DNA of 64,000 bases from Sclerotinia nivalis (taxonomy: Eukaryota > Ascomycota > Leotiomycetes > Helotiales > Sclerotiniaceae). Position 1 is the first letter of the stretch. Every line of letters starts with the position of its first letter. The stretch is from contig JAPEIS010000002.1 of the NCBI GenBank assembly GCA_029531795.1, positions 2,480,001 to 2,544,000 on the forward strand, read 5' to 3'. Positions 25,325 to 36,329 of this stretch are shown piece by piece. The notes below the pieces were generated by a model, which saw nothing but the letters and a program-made list of their open reading frames with translations, searched no databases and had not been told where the DNA came from. Both the position numbers and the translations under genes were made by a program.

Positions 25325-25329
25325 TTATT
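25325..25329. repeat. Target duplication of solo D LTR, left
   Basis: TTATT, repeated at 25714-25718. In D2 the uninterrupted site (about 54265-54280) has one copy only. Confidence 0.8.
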
Positions 25330-25713
25330 TGTCACGGGTAATCACATATTATCTAAATCATATATAAATGATCTATGATCAATATATCATCGCTTTCCTA
25401 CGTCATTTACATCGTACGATCATCGTATGTTTTCTTACATCATTCATATTCAGATTATTCTAAATCCTTGGTTATCCTTACGATTAATCAAGATAATTCT
25501 AATATGATATCATTAGAAATCATATCTCAATGATATATCTTATCAACTAGATAACGAAAATCTAATCTATATATACGACTCTCGATTGATAGATTCGAAG
25601 ATAAGTCATTCAACAAATTCTCATTCAATTAGATATTTAACTTTATCACTTCAATAGAATCATATTCTCTTTGATCCCTTCAATGTACTTTGTGATCATA
25701 CTATCTCGTGATA
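25330..25713 (+). repeat. Solo copia D LTR nested in D-x
   Basis: 384 bp, TGTCACGGGTAATCACATAT to CTCGTGATA, closely similar to 25746-26128. It is flanked by TTATT on both sides. Comparison with D2, where the sequence runs through without it, shows it is an insertion reduced to one LTR by LTR-LTR recombination. It is only 32 bp from the element's own LTR. Confidence 0.85.
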
Positions 25714-25745
25714 TTATTATAGATCGATTCTCGATCTGAAGGGTG

Positions 25746-26128
25746 TATCACGGATAATCACATATAAATAATCTATGATCAATACATCATTATATAATTA
25801 TCATATTCTTTTCTATATCATTTATATTATACGATCATTATATGTTTTCTTACATTATTCATATTCAGACTATTCTAATTCCTTGATTATCCTTACAATT
25901 AATCAAATTGATTCTAATATACTATTATTAGAAATTATACCTTAATAATATATCTCATCAATTAGATAACAAAGATCTAATCTATATATACAACTCTCGA
26001 TTCATAAGATCAAAAGCAAATCATTCAACAAATTCTCATTCAATTAGATATTTAACTTTATCACTTCAATAAAACCATCTTCTCCCTGATCCCTTCAATG
26101 TACTCTATGATCATACTATCTCGTGATA
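25746..26128 (+). repeat. 3' LTR of copia D-x
   Basis: 383 bp, TATCACGGATAATCACATAT to CTCGTGATA. It follows the likely polypurine tract. It is of the same subfamily as the solo LTR but clearly different in its middle from the 360-bp LTR of D2. Confidence 0.85.
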
Positions 26129-27680
26129 TATAAATATTTAGAATATTTAGAAAAAGAAGTATTCGAATATCTAATATTTGTAGTACGAAATATCAAGATA
26201 AAAAGTATTATTTGTATCGAATATATAGATTATATTTATATTTATATAAAATAGATTATTTCTTATATATCGAATAATCGCTAGCTATTTTGATTATTTT
26301 ACAAAATCCAATTGAATTTTTTTGATTTCAATAAAAAATATACAAATGTATTACAACTTTTTATAATCAAAGATATATATAATAATAAAATCTTTTTATA
26401 TTTTCTTTATAAAAAGATTTATAATAAATGATTTTCTATTATATAAAGTTTTTTTGTTTAAGTTTATTATAAATATAATTTAGCAATTATAAGAATCAAA
26501 CAGAATAACGATATATTTGTTATTGAGATTATAAGAAATACATTTTTCGAGAAATAGATTAAATAAGAAGATATTGAATTTAAACTATTATTTTTTTATA
26601 TATACAAATCCAATAGAGGATTAGAATATATAGAATAAAAAATAATTATTAAATAGATCAAAATGAGGATTATATCGAATTTATTAAACAAATTATAAAT
26701 AAAAATAATGCGAATGTCAATCTATTTGTATAATATAAGCCTTTTGAAAACCAAATCCTTTAAATCTTCAAATGAAATATTCGATATATAATTCTATAAT
26801 TACCTCTGTAAAGATAACCTCTTGTTTGCAAAGAAAATATTTGATAATCTTTGTTTTAATTAAAATGAGATTTATAGATACAGATATAGAGCCTATTCTT
26901 TGAATAAAAATAGAAAGATTGAATTCAATAAAAAATAATATAAAACCAACCCTCAAATATATATTAAATATTTAATAGACTATATTTTAGATATATCAAT
27001 CTATTTTATATAGATATCCAAATTTGATAGAATTATTGTTATACGAAATGTTAAATTTAATAAAGATTTCATTTATTATATAAATTTCATTAATCAAATA
27101 ATTGATATTTATAATACAGAAGAGTTTAAATAATTAATAAGAATCTTTGATATATAAGATTATATCGAAATGAATAGAACGATTATTCAATATAAGAATA
27201 ATCGTGATAACTTTATTTATTTTCATTAATCAAAAAACTTTGAATTCAATTATTAAGTGTACTTCAGATTCATTATTATTTACAAACGAGTTGGGTTTGG
27301 GGTTGGAGATAGATTTGGAGGGTGATGATGAGAATATAGAATCTGGTTTAGGATCATTCAATTCATTTAATCTTTCAGATAACAATGATAGAATAAGTAA
27401 TAGATATATATGAACACCGATTGATTCTTTTATTAGAAAGATCGGAAATATCGATTCTGTTATTGAAAGGCAATTATATTTTGCAGATAAAAATGATAAC
27501 AATGCTCAAGAAAATGTTTATAATAATAATTCGAATCCCAATCTTGCGGAATATATTAATATAAGAAATATAAAGTTTGAACTTATTAATCGTATTATCG
27601 AAATTCTTTATAGTGAATACGAAAGTGATTCAGAGTCTTCTTCAATTGATCAATTACAATGTTCCAAAAAGAAGCAAATA
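26129..27680 (+). pseudogene. pol: copia D-y integrase and linker remnant
   Basis: Starts in the GAG-pre-integrase motif (degraded, compare LWYKRLGYL in D2), runs through the integrase core, and then a Glu/Asp- and Ser-rich linker (27240-27660; SDSLLFTNELGLGLEI is readable). Several stops. Integrase would insert the cDNA; this copy cannot be made. Confidence 0.7.
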
Positions 27681-27773
27681 TATTGATGTGATTAATTAAA
27701 GTATACTATAAAGGAAATTCAATTATTGGAAAGATTATTATATTTTATACTGTTTTTTGATAGATTTATTATA
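26129..27773 (+). mobile_element. Ty1/copia fragment D-y (integrase region)
   Basis: Directly after the LTR the sequence is already inside pol, at the GAG-pre-integrase block, and matches D2 36975-37747 joined to 50258-51130. Leader, gag and protease are missing. It ends at 27773 where gypsy E2 inserted. It is the uninterrupted counterpart of the site in D2 that gypsy C entered: at 26914-26917 the two D2 halves are contiguous. Confidence 0.8.
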
Positions 27774-28209
27774 TGATGATTCTGTATTAATGCTCTAGGC
27801 TATTCTTTATTTTGTTCTTTGATCTTTTTTGAAGAGATCATTTATTTCACTCTGTATTCGCTTAAATTTTAGTCCTCTTCGAGGGGATTATAAAAAGCTC
27901 AACTTTATTATCTTTTGTATAACAGTTTGTTATTCTTTAGTATAGATTAATTGATTCATTTTATTATACTTTGAATTAAGATCATTATTATATTATAACA
28001 AATTCATTAATCCTTTTGAGAAGGATAGAATATTCTTTGAGAAAACCAGAATATCTAATTAGTTATATTTATCGAGATTATTGAACTAACGAAATCTTTA
28101 CATTTATTTCGATTGATCTTTTCGAATTTCTATTGATATCATTGCTATATCTATTCGATCAAGGAAATCCTGTATCTCTCAACTTACAATTGAGGAGATC
28201 GTTGCAGTA
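27774..28209 (+). repeat. 5' LTR of gypsy E2
   Basis: 436 bp, TGATGATTCTGTATTAATGC to GTTGCAGTA, aligned with the 459-bp LTR of E1 (12172-12630). Confidence 0.75.
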
Positions 28210-28600
28210 AAACTATAAGCCCAAATCGATTAAACTAAACAAAAAGAAAATCCTGAATTTGATATAGGAGTCGACGAAACGGCAATTATAAGTCTACCCT
28301 CGCATTTATCAATTTAAGGAGAATTAATTTCCTTTGTAATCGGAACAACAATTTATCAAAGTTTACAAAAAGAAAATCAAGAAATCCAAGTCCAAAATCA
28401 GGTTATATTAAAGCAATTGGATTAAATTCATTTTGTTTTAATTAATTTTATATAAAATAAATCCCTTAATATAAATGGCAATCGGTTTACCTTTTGTTTT
28501 AGAATATATCAAAGATATTCTTATTAAATTAAGAATTCCGATATTATTATTCTTAACAAAGAAAGTTCTAGTATTGAAAGAAGATCAGTATCTATAGTAT
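28210..28600 (+). pseudogene. gag: E2 leader and gag start
   Basis: Colinear with 12631-13015 of E1. Degenerate frame with stops, ending at the F1 insertion. Confidence 0.5.
28596..28600. repeat. Target duplication of F1, left
   Basis: AGTAT, against GGTAT at 30013-30017. The single difference is a G/A transition. Confidence 0.75.
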
Positions 28601-28687
28601 TATTACGATCACGGATCTTATAGTAACCGATCGTGTGAATACACGTTATAATTTGATCGGATTAGTATGAGATTAAGGTGGTCGTAG

Positions 28688-29605
28688 TGTGTGTGTATGT
28701 ATATGATATTTTTCGTCCGAGGCTCTGTGCGAAGCATAAGCCTCAAATTCCCAATTGGGATAAAGGATGTTAGGGGAGGAAGGCTTTTGGGTTTTTGAGC
28801 TAATTATATAAAAACCCTTTTCAGGGAAAAATGCTAACTTGATAAGTGTATTATATATTTCAATAGGGTTTACATAATTGTTATTACATATTGAATTAAT
28901 CCCTCGAATAGATATATCAATTACCCTTTCCAATACAATAAATCGTTCCTAGTTTATATAATCTTTTTCCTCTAACCCGCATCCTCTATAGTATAATCAA
29001 GTATTCCAATCGTTTTCCCTTTCATCCCTTATAACAATCCATTTCTATACGAAACCTCGTAACCAATTGTAATCCAGAGATATCCTCGAACCTATCTCTA
29101 CAGACTAAAATTCATTTGAGTATCGTCGTCCCCCTATTCCCTCTACCCTTTCGTAGTTTCCTATTATCTGCTTCTGCTATAGATCGAGATTGTAATAAAC
29201 TTCAGATTCGAATTATTCAGGACGTTGAAGAAAATCAATTCCCAAGCTGGAGTTATTATTTTCTTTCGATATGAAAATCCTGCAAAGTATTCCAGAGGAG
29301 TTAATCGTCTATATCGATAGTCGTACAGAGCATCAAGTTATATGTTTAGCTAGAACGAATAATGGCTTTGTTGCTAATTGTTATTATTGCAATATAATCC
29401 TTTGTTCTAATTGCTATTAATTAGTAAAATAAAATGAAAAATTTTCGTTTTTATGAAAAACCCCAATTCTCAACTCAATCCAGTTCTTCTAGTTTTGTTA
29501 TGTGTTCTCTTGTCAGTTCAAATGAATACCAAAAACATCATCAATTCGTAGTCAGCACTGTGTACAGGTGAGAGATTCGTTTTCGTTGGTCTAAAATGAT
29601 TGTAG
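28688..29605 (-). mobile_element. SINE-like 0.9-kb unit inside F1
   Basis: Minus-strand unit of 918 bp ending in a (CA)n-type tail (28688-28705) and flanked by GGTGGTCGTAG (28677-28687) and AATGATTGTAG (29595-29605), which are RIP-altered copies of one sequence. It is colinear with the units at 54722-57466. A minus-strand frame at 28673-28933 reads KLAFFPEKGFYI and PNWEFEA, conserved in the other units. It shares its last roughly 250 bp with the 3' end of LINE1. Confidence 0.75.
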
Positions 29606-29655
29606 GAATAAACGAGTATAGACTATATTAGTATCAGATCATATGATGAAGCATG

Positions 29656-29795
29656 GAGCATTAGAGTTTCGAAAGCTTCTAATGCTTCTAGAGCATTAAA
29701 GTTTCGAAGACTTCCAACGCTTTTGGAGCATTGGAGTTTCGAAGGTTCCCAACACTCCCAAAGTATTGGAGCTTCGAAGACTCCTAAAACTCTCA
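29656..29795. repeat. Four 35-bp hairpin-forming tandem repeats in F LTR
   Basis: Units start at exactly 29656, 29691, 29726 and 29761, each with a GAGTTTCGAAG-type centre. The first is a near-perfect inverted repeat: GCATTAGA at 29658 pairs with TCTAATGC downstream across a TTTCGAAA palindrome. They lie in the part of the LTR downstream of the inserted unit. Function unknown. Confidence 0.85.
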
Positions 29796-30012
29796 AATAC
29801 GAAGGTTTATATAAGCAGAATGGATTCCTTTATTTGTAGAACTTCATGCTCAAGAACAATCATTAGTTTAAATACTATAATTACTATACAATACAATCGT
29901 TATATCTTTTATTCTCATTAAGCCTCTATTTGATCTTTAATAGAAACCACCACAGCCTTTCTATAAGTCCCTTGATCACTTCTTAATGATAAAGGATTGT
30001 AGCGGCGTAACA

Positions 30013-30017
30013 GGTAT
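30013..30017. repeat. Target duplication of F1, right
   Basis: GGTAT, partner of 28596-28600. Confidence 0.75.
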
Positions 30018-30870
30018 CTTTTTATAGAAGATTCAATACAAAAGTGAAAGATTTTGAATCCTTTAGTGATGGAATCAATATTTTTTTCGAATTATAAAGA
30101 TTCTTTGCAAAAGGAAAACTTTTGGATAATGTAGATTATTATTTGGATGAAGGTATGAAAGTTTGTGTTATTTTTCGATGGATTATTGATAATGTATAAT
30201 AGTATTTGAAATCGAAAATGATTCGAAAGGAGTTTGTTATATATCAAAGTATTTTAGATTATTTTGTTTCTATTTATTTTGTATTTAATCGATAGGAATT
30301 AATTATGAATGAATTCCGATTTCTACGAATAGGAATTATAACTTTCTATTAATTCTATATACAGTTTTTGGAACTTATGGTAAAAGTTGATCAATTAGAA
30401 GATTCTTTTTAGAGAAAGTTTATTTCGAAACTTTCCTTTTCATTAAAGCTACAATGATAACTACAATGGATCTTTACCCCGATTTTTAGGGTTACATTAA
30501 TTACTTAATGAATATGAATACAAGGATATATATTATGAATCAGAAATATATTGTTATAATCAAGAATCAAATTCGAAAAAACTCTTTATTTGATAATTGT
30601 ATTAGAAGCTTTATTCTCTTATATAAGAATACTAAGTTTGAATATATCGGAAAAGAAAAATCAATTACTTCTAAATTTATTCCGAATTTCAAATTTTATT
30701 TCTCTATTTCATCCTCTCTTTATTTTAAATACAAAACCCCCAATTGGATTAAGGATTATATATGCCCCTCCGATATCTACAAAGTTGATACAACCTTCGA
30801 AGACGAAGGAATCATTTCAGAAATTCCCGATTCTGATTTATATAAATCGGGAAAGGATTAATCCTTGAGA
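30018..30870 (+). pseudogene. gag: gag remnant of gypsy E2
   Basis: Resumes after F1 and is colinear with E1 13025-13870. The longest open piece is 30508-30861 (117 codons), preserved without stop and containing NQKYIV, KEKSIT, PNFKFYF and an acidic end. Its role as the gag end or gag-pol junction is inferred from position only. Confidence 0.55.
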
Positions 30871-30899
30871 AAATCTTTTTTCAAGATTATCAATATAAT

Positions 30900-31930
30900 C
30901 TCAAATATATTGATCTATAGAGTTTTATAAATAATAATAGCTTTTTATTTCTTTATTATCTTTTAATTTATGATTTCTAAATTCAATCTTTTACATTAGT
31001 AGATATTAAAGCCCTTATTTATTTGTTTATTAATATTCATTTTGTATATTAACTTTTTCGATATATTAATATTTCTATTATTCCTTTGAATAATCCTATC
31101 TCTATTCAAAGATATAATAATCGATAAGATGCTATCGTTATCCATTCTATCCGTTTAATGTTTCGATTAGATAATAAAATTTTCCTTCAAATCTCTTTTC
31201 TATTAATTGAAATAAAAAGGGATATTATTATTGAAGATCTATAATTCAAAACTTATAATATAATACCTCAATTATTCAACCATCAATTAATATAACCAAA
31301 AGATTTATTATCAATCTTATACTTTTCAAAGAATATTATCATCTTTAGAAAATCTTTTTCAACCCTCAAACTATTATCCAATCCCGAAATCGAAGAAGAT
31401 ATATAATATTATAATATCTTCTTTGAAATCGATTATATAGAACCTTTACTTTTATTAATTAGATTCACTATTAAATATAAATAGGATTTATATATTAATC
31501 TTCAACAAATAGAAAAGGAATTCAAAGAAAGCTCGTTTATAAAACAATTCTTATTTCCCTTCAATAATATTAGAAACGATTTCATATTTTCCGAAAAGAT
31601 CAAATCGATTAATCGTTTTGTTCTTTTGAATGAATTATTTTCTGAATATTATCGATCAAATTATTTATTCTAAATTGTTATCAATATCATTGCGATTTCT
31701 GTTGAAGTTTTCAAAATATATAATTATCGTTATAATAATAGTATTTTTTTTATCAATATCTATGAAATCAATATTGTACTGGAAAATCGAATAAGGAATA
31801 TCAATAATGAAGAATTCTAAGAATTATTTTAAAGAGTTTCCTAAATATATTATAAATATCTCGAAATCTTTTCAAAAAATAAATCTGATAAATTACCCCA
31901 ATATACAATATACAATTATAAAATCGAAAT
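30900..31930 (+). pseudogene. pol: protease and spacer remnant of gypsy E2
   Basis: Colinear with the protease-like region of E1 (13930-14939). It includes a 61-codon open piece (31807-31992) that reads from the linker into the RT start. No intact active-site triad. Confidence 0.55.
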
Positions 31931-33200
31931 TTTATCAAATGTTCAATTCAGAATTAGCTTTATTTATAATATATTCTCGGAAGAACTTTTAATTGTTAAA
32001 GAATATTTTATCGATAATCTCAAAAAGGGTTTTATTGAAGTTAGTTTCTTTTTATTCATTGTATCAGTACTTTTTGTTTCCAAATCGAATAGTGGTTTAC
32101 ATTTCTATATCGATTTTCGATAATTCAATGTTATTATTAAAAGAAACGAATACTCTTTATTATTGATCGATAAAACCTTAACATATATTTCAAAATCTAA
32201 AATATTTACGAAGTTAGATATTCGATAAACATTCCATCGAATTTGTATACATTCCAATTCCGAAGACTTGATTACATTCCGAATACAATACAAAATATAT
32301 AAATGCAAAATCTTATCCTTTGTATTGATCAATAATCCTATTATTTATTAATATTATATAAATAACGTTTTTTTCGATTTTTTAGATATAACCTATATAA
32401 CTTATCTAAACGATATCTTAATCTACTCTAAGAACGAAACAAAATATGAAATATATATATTACAAATTCTTAATCACCTTTATAAAGCTGGATTACAGAC
32501 CGATATTAATAAATATAAATTCAGTATCAAAAGAACTAAATACTTTGGATTTATTATCTCTATAAAAGGAATAGAGATAGATCCAAAGAAAATTGAGATT
32601 ATAAAAGAATAGAAAACTCCTACAAATATTAAAGAAATATAATCCTTTTTAAGATTTTGCAATTTTTATAAATATTTTATTCAAGATTTCGAACGAATCG
32701 TTTATCTATTTATCAATCTAACAAAGAAAGACTCTCTATATATATAAAACAGCAATTGTATCGCTACCTTCGATCACTTTAAACAAATGATACTTCAAGC
32801 TTTTGTTTTGAAGTATTATCAATTACATTTACAAATTATAATCGAAACCGATATTTCAGATAATATTGTTGAAGAAATATTCTTTTAGTTGTACAACGAT
32901 AATCAATAATACTCTGTCGTTTTTTTTACCAAAACAATACTTCCGATTGAAATGAATTATATAATATTCGATAAAGAGATGTTCGCTATTATTAAAACTT
33001 TCAAAACTTAAAGAATAGAACTCATTAGATTCCTTTATTATATAAAAGTTGTAATAGATTATAAAGCCTTGGAATACTTTATAACAAAGAAAACATTAAA
33101 TCAACAACAAACTAGATAATCTGAAATCCTAGTAAACTTTTGATTCGAAATATTATATTGAGTAGAAATTAATAATACAATAGCAAATATACTTAATCGT
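31931..33200 (+). pseudogene. pol: RT and RNase H remnant of gypsy E2
   Basis: The plus strand reads SKSNSGLHFYIDFR near 32075-32120 (gypsy RT fingers), YLNDILIYSKNE at about 32402-32437 with Asn for the first catalytic Asp, then AGLQTDINKYKF and KTPTNIKEI. RNase H follows: a MNYIIFDKEMFAI-like block near 32950-32990 and a TDYKALEYF-like block near 33055-33085. Several stops. Confidence 0.78.
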
Positions 33201-34546
33201 TGTAATCAAAAAATGGAAATATAGAAAATATTATACTTTGAATAATATATTCAAACCCTATTTCCATTAGAAGTTTTTGACAAAAGGATATTGAACAAAT
33301 TCAATATAAAAAAGGGGAAGATAATTACAATCCTAATTATTGAAATAGAAGAATTGAATCTTGTAGATTACATTCTATAAGCTAACCGTATACATTCATT
33401 GATATAATCGGAATACGATTTGGTAGCTAATTTGAAAAAAGGATATTCAATGTGTAATGGTTTATTATTTCACAAAAACCGATTGGTTGTATTTGATATA
33501 AATAGTTTTCGTATTAATCTTATAGAAAAAGTCTATATCCAAATTTCTTTAGTTTATTTTGGTAAAACCAAAACAAAGTTGATCATAAAGAAACAATACT
33601 TTTGGAAAGAAATAGTCGATTATATCGATCAATATATTAACAATTATACTATTTGTTACAATTATCATATCCTAAAAGACCGAACATCTGGTTTCTTGTA
33701 TCTGTTATCTATTTCTATCAAACCTTGAGCAGATATATCGATGGATTTCAAATCATTTCCAAAAGACAAATATAGATATAATAATATTTTTGTAATTATT
33801 GATAGATTATCGAAACAATCAATATACATTCCTTGCTATTATACTATAATTGCTCAGGAAATGACTTTAATATACCTGAATTATATTTATTATTGAAAAG
33901 ATACTCCAACTACTATTATATTCGATAAAGATCTACAATTTATATCCAATTTTTGAAACGAATTCATACAAATCCTAAATATCAAATTAAAGCTATCTAT
34001 AGTTTATTATCTTTAAACAGATGGATAAACCAAAATTATAAATCAATATCTGGACTAATATCTCCGATCTTATATCAATTATTATCAAAATAATTGATCG
34101 AAATTTTTATATATAATGAATTATATATAACTTATTATACTTTATAAAAGTTTAGAAATATCCTTTTTCGAATTACAAAATAAATATTTTTTAACCACTT
34201 TTTTCAATTGGAATAGATCCTTTTTCAACATCTTTTATATAACAATAGAGAAACTAAATTATACAGATATACAAGATTTCTTCAAATGTATATATAAGAT
34301 TTAGAAAATAATCAAAGATATCCTTTCCAAAGTATAACAAAATAAAATAAAAGATATCGATTATCATCGAAGATCGATCGATTTTCAAATAAAAAATGAA
34401 GTATACATTATTATTAAGAATTTCATTATAGAATAATTTAATTGTAAATTCGATTTACAAATAGCAGGGCTATACTATATTCTCGAAAAAATAAATCATT
34501 TGTATCGATTAAATCTTCCTGAAAATATAAATATATATAAGATCTT
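33201..34546 (+). pseudogene. pol: integrase remnant of gypsy E2
   Basis: The 102-codon frame 33420-33728 is the zinc-binding N-terminus: its paired His positions lie around GLLFHKNRLVVFD, and its Cys pair reads YTICYNYH with the second Cys as Tyr. The catalytic core follows (DRLSKQSIYIP near 33800; DKDLQFIS near 33925, where the second acidic residue is expected). The C-terminal block IAGLYYILEKINHLYRLNLP lies at about 34463-34525. The frame is cut a few codons later by copia D2. Confidence 0.8.
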
Positions 34547-34906
34547 TGTCACGGGTAATCACATGATACCTGATTCACATAACTGATGATCTACGATCAC
34601 CCCATACTCTACGATCATTAAACCCCTCATTTTGCATTAGTTATCAGACTCTTCTAGATCTTATCGATCCTTACGATCGTCAACCCTTTCCTAATATCAT
34701 ACAAATCGAAACCTAGTCTAATTGATATTTCTCGTCGATTAGATAGCTTCTATTAAGTCTATATATACCACTCACGATCCTTAAGATCGAAAACAGATTA
34801 TTCAATACAATTTTCATTCAAAACACATTTTAACTTTAATACTTCATTATAATCATCTTCTTTCCGATCCCTTCAATGTATTTTGTGATTGTATTATCTC
34901 GTAATA
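34547..34906 (+). repeat. 5' LTR of copia D2
   Basis: 360 bp, TGTCACGGGTAATCACATGA to ATTATCTCGTAATA. It shares both ends with the D-x LTRs but differs in the middle: it is a second LTR subfamily. Confidence 0.85.
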
Positions 34907-35239
34907 ATTATAAGCCTGATAGTTCTTAATCTGCTTAAACTTCTATTATACGATTATTCAGTTTTTAAGGAATCGTTTTTCTTCATTTCATTTTTATCTT
35001 CATTATAAATCCAATTATTCTATATCTCTTTCTATTACCTTCCAAATATAATAAAAAATCAATCTGATTCTTTTCTTTTTGTTATTTATATCTAATAATT
35101 AGAATAGTATTTTCGTTTGAAAAATAAGTGTTTAATCGTTGGAATCTGGGAATTAATCGATTCAAATAACAATCTTTTTGTATTCATTTCAAACAAAACC
35201 ATTTCTAATTCTGATCTAATAAATAAACCAATTATATTT

Positions 35240-36250
35240 TAAATCGATTAGCTATCTATTAGATTATCAATTCTATCTTTTGCTATCGATCTTCAGACTA
35301 AATACAATCAAGCTAATCAAGATCGATATCGACAGGAACTTATAGAATACTTTGCAGTAATCCAAACTCAATAAGATACAAATGGAAATACTAATATAAA
35401 GAATTCTAATAGAAATATATCGGGATTTATATCAGTTTGATCTATTGTTTTCTTCTTTGTAATATTCCAAAATATTATAATTGAATTTAGTGCTTTTCAA
35501 ATAGAGTATCGATATCGTTAATACGAGTATATTCAAAATCACAAAGTCTTTTGAGATATATATAAATAGATCGAATCAATTATAGACCAAGTTCATTTTA
35601 TAAAGTTTTCTATTTGTAATAAAAATACTATATTTCTTTTATTCAAAACGATTATTTCAATATTTAAATGGAAATTTGTCTTTACAATAATTATTGTCAA
35701 AATAGCAATATTATATGAATATCGGTCTATATTAGTATAAGTATTGTTCAATAGAATTAATCTTATCAAATAATATAAGGATTGGACTATAATCTATACC
35801 AAAACTCTTTTATATAAAATAATTGAGGTTTAGAATGAAATAGCTATTATTGTATTTTTGCAAACGGTTGATACCAGGCTGCTTCTAATTTGGGCAAATA
35901 CTATGATTATACAAATCGAAATGAATAATCAATTCGAATTATCTAATCTTTTATTTCAATAATTCGGAAATATTTTTGAAGGATTAATCTATTAGAATTC
36001 AATAGTTTCTAAAGCTAAAGAAGATATATATTCCATTTTTAGCTTTTTCCAAAACGATAAAAGATCTAAGAAGAACAAAAAGGAAATCAATTCTAAAGGA
36101 AACTCGAATATTAATAGAATCTGAGTATATCTTTGTAAGACAGAAATCGATTGAAAAAGTAGATTAGGGTATCAGCATTATACAAACAACTATCGAATTA
36201 TAAAGCTAATGCTTACTGGTAAAACAAATATAATGCTTCGATAATATTAT
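35240..36250 (+). pseudogene. gag: gag remnant of copia D2
   Basis: Lies between LTR and protease. It has a heavily interrupted frame with Gln/Asn/Glu-rich capsid-like stretches. A Cys-containing segment near 36125-36180 sits where the zinc knuckle should be, but no C-x2-C-x4-H-x4-C pattern survives. Confidence 0.5.
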
Positions 36251-36329
36251 ACCGAATCCGAATTAAAGATGATCAAGGATCGAATTAATTTATAATCATG
36301 AAAATATCTATATACTAAATAAATCAAGA

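Larger units (their letters stand above)
24261..25745. other. 3' untranslated region of copia D-x
   Basis: No coding signal. It aligns with 53180-54298 of D2. Between about 24990 and 25270 it is packed with ATCAAT and GATCAAT words. A purine block (CTGAAGGGTG) directly before the LTR at 25746 is the likely polypurine tract. Confidence 0.65.
22656..26128 (+). mobile_element. Ty1/copia retrotransposon D-x, 5'-truncated
   Basis: Begins in the middle of pol (matching D2 from about 51570), continues through RT and RNase H, a long 3' untranslated region, and the 3' LTR at 25746-26128. The left end is fused to gypsy E1 without a visible LTR or duplication, so it arose by deletion or recombination. 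A solo LTR of the same family (25330-25713) sits just before its own LTR. Confidence 0.8.
28601..30012 (+). mobile_element. Solo LTR F1 carrying a 0.9-kb non-autonomous insertion
   Basis: 1412 bp from TATTACGATCACGG (RIP-altered TGTTAC) to GTAACA, with a 5-bp duplication. It has no internal retroelement genes. Removing the inserted unit (28688-29605) leaves about 494 bp, a normal LTR size. The E1 sequence runs through this site uninterrupted, which proves insertion. The same LTR start, with a unit at the same position, occurs at 54635. Confidence 0.8.
27774..34546 (+). mobile_element. Ty3/gypsy retrotransposon E2 (chromovirus-type), left part
   Basis: Plus-strand element of the E family: 5' LTR (27774-28209), gag interrupted by solo LTR F1, protease, RT, RNase H, integrase. 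It inserted into copia D-y. At 34547 copia D2 begins, splitting E2 just after the integrase C-terminal block. The remaining end and the 3' LTR must lie right of the window, beyond the D2 stack. Confidence 0.85.

Noticed and set aside
28673..28933. Host gene fragment captured at 28673-28933
   Set aside because: The same sequence recurs in four repeat copies and lies in the shared LINE/unit 3' end, so it is element sequence.
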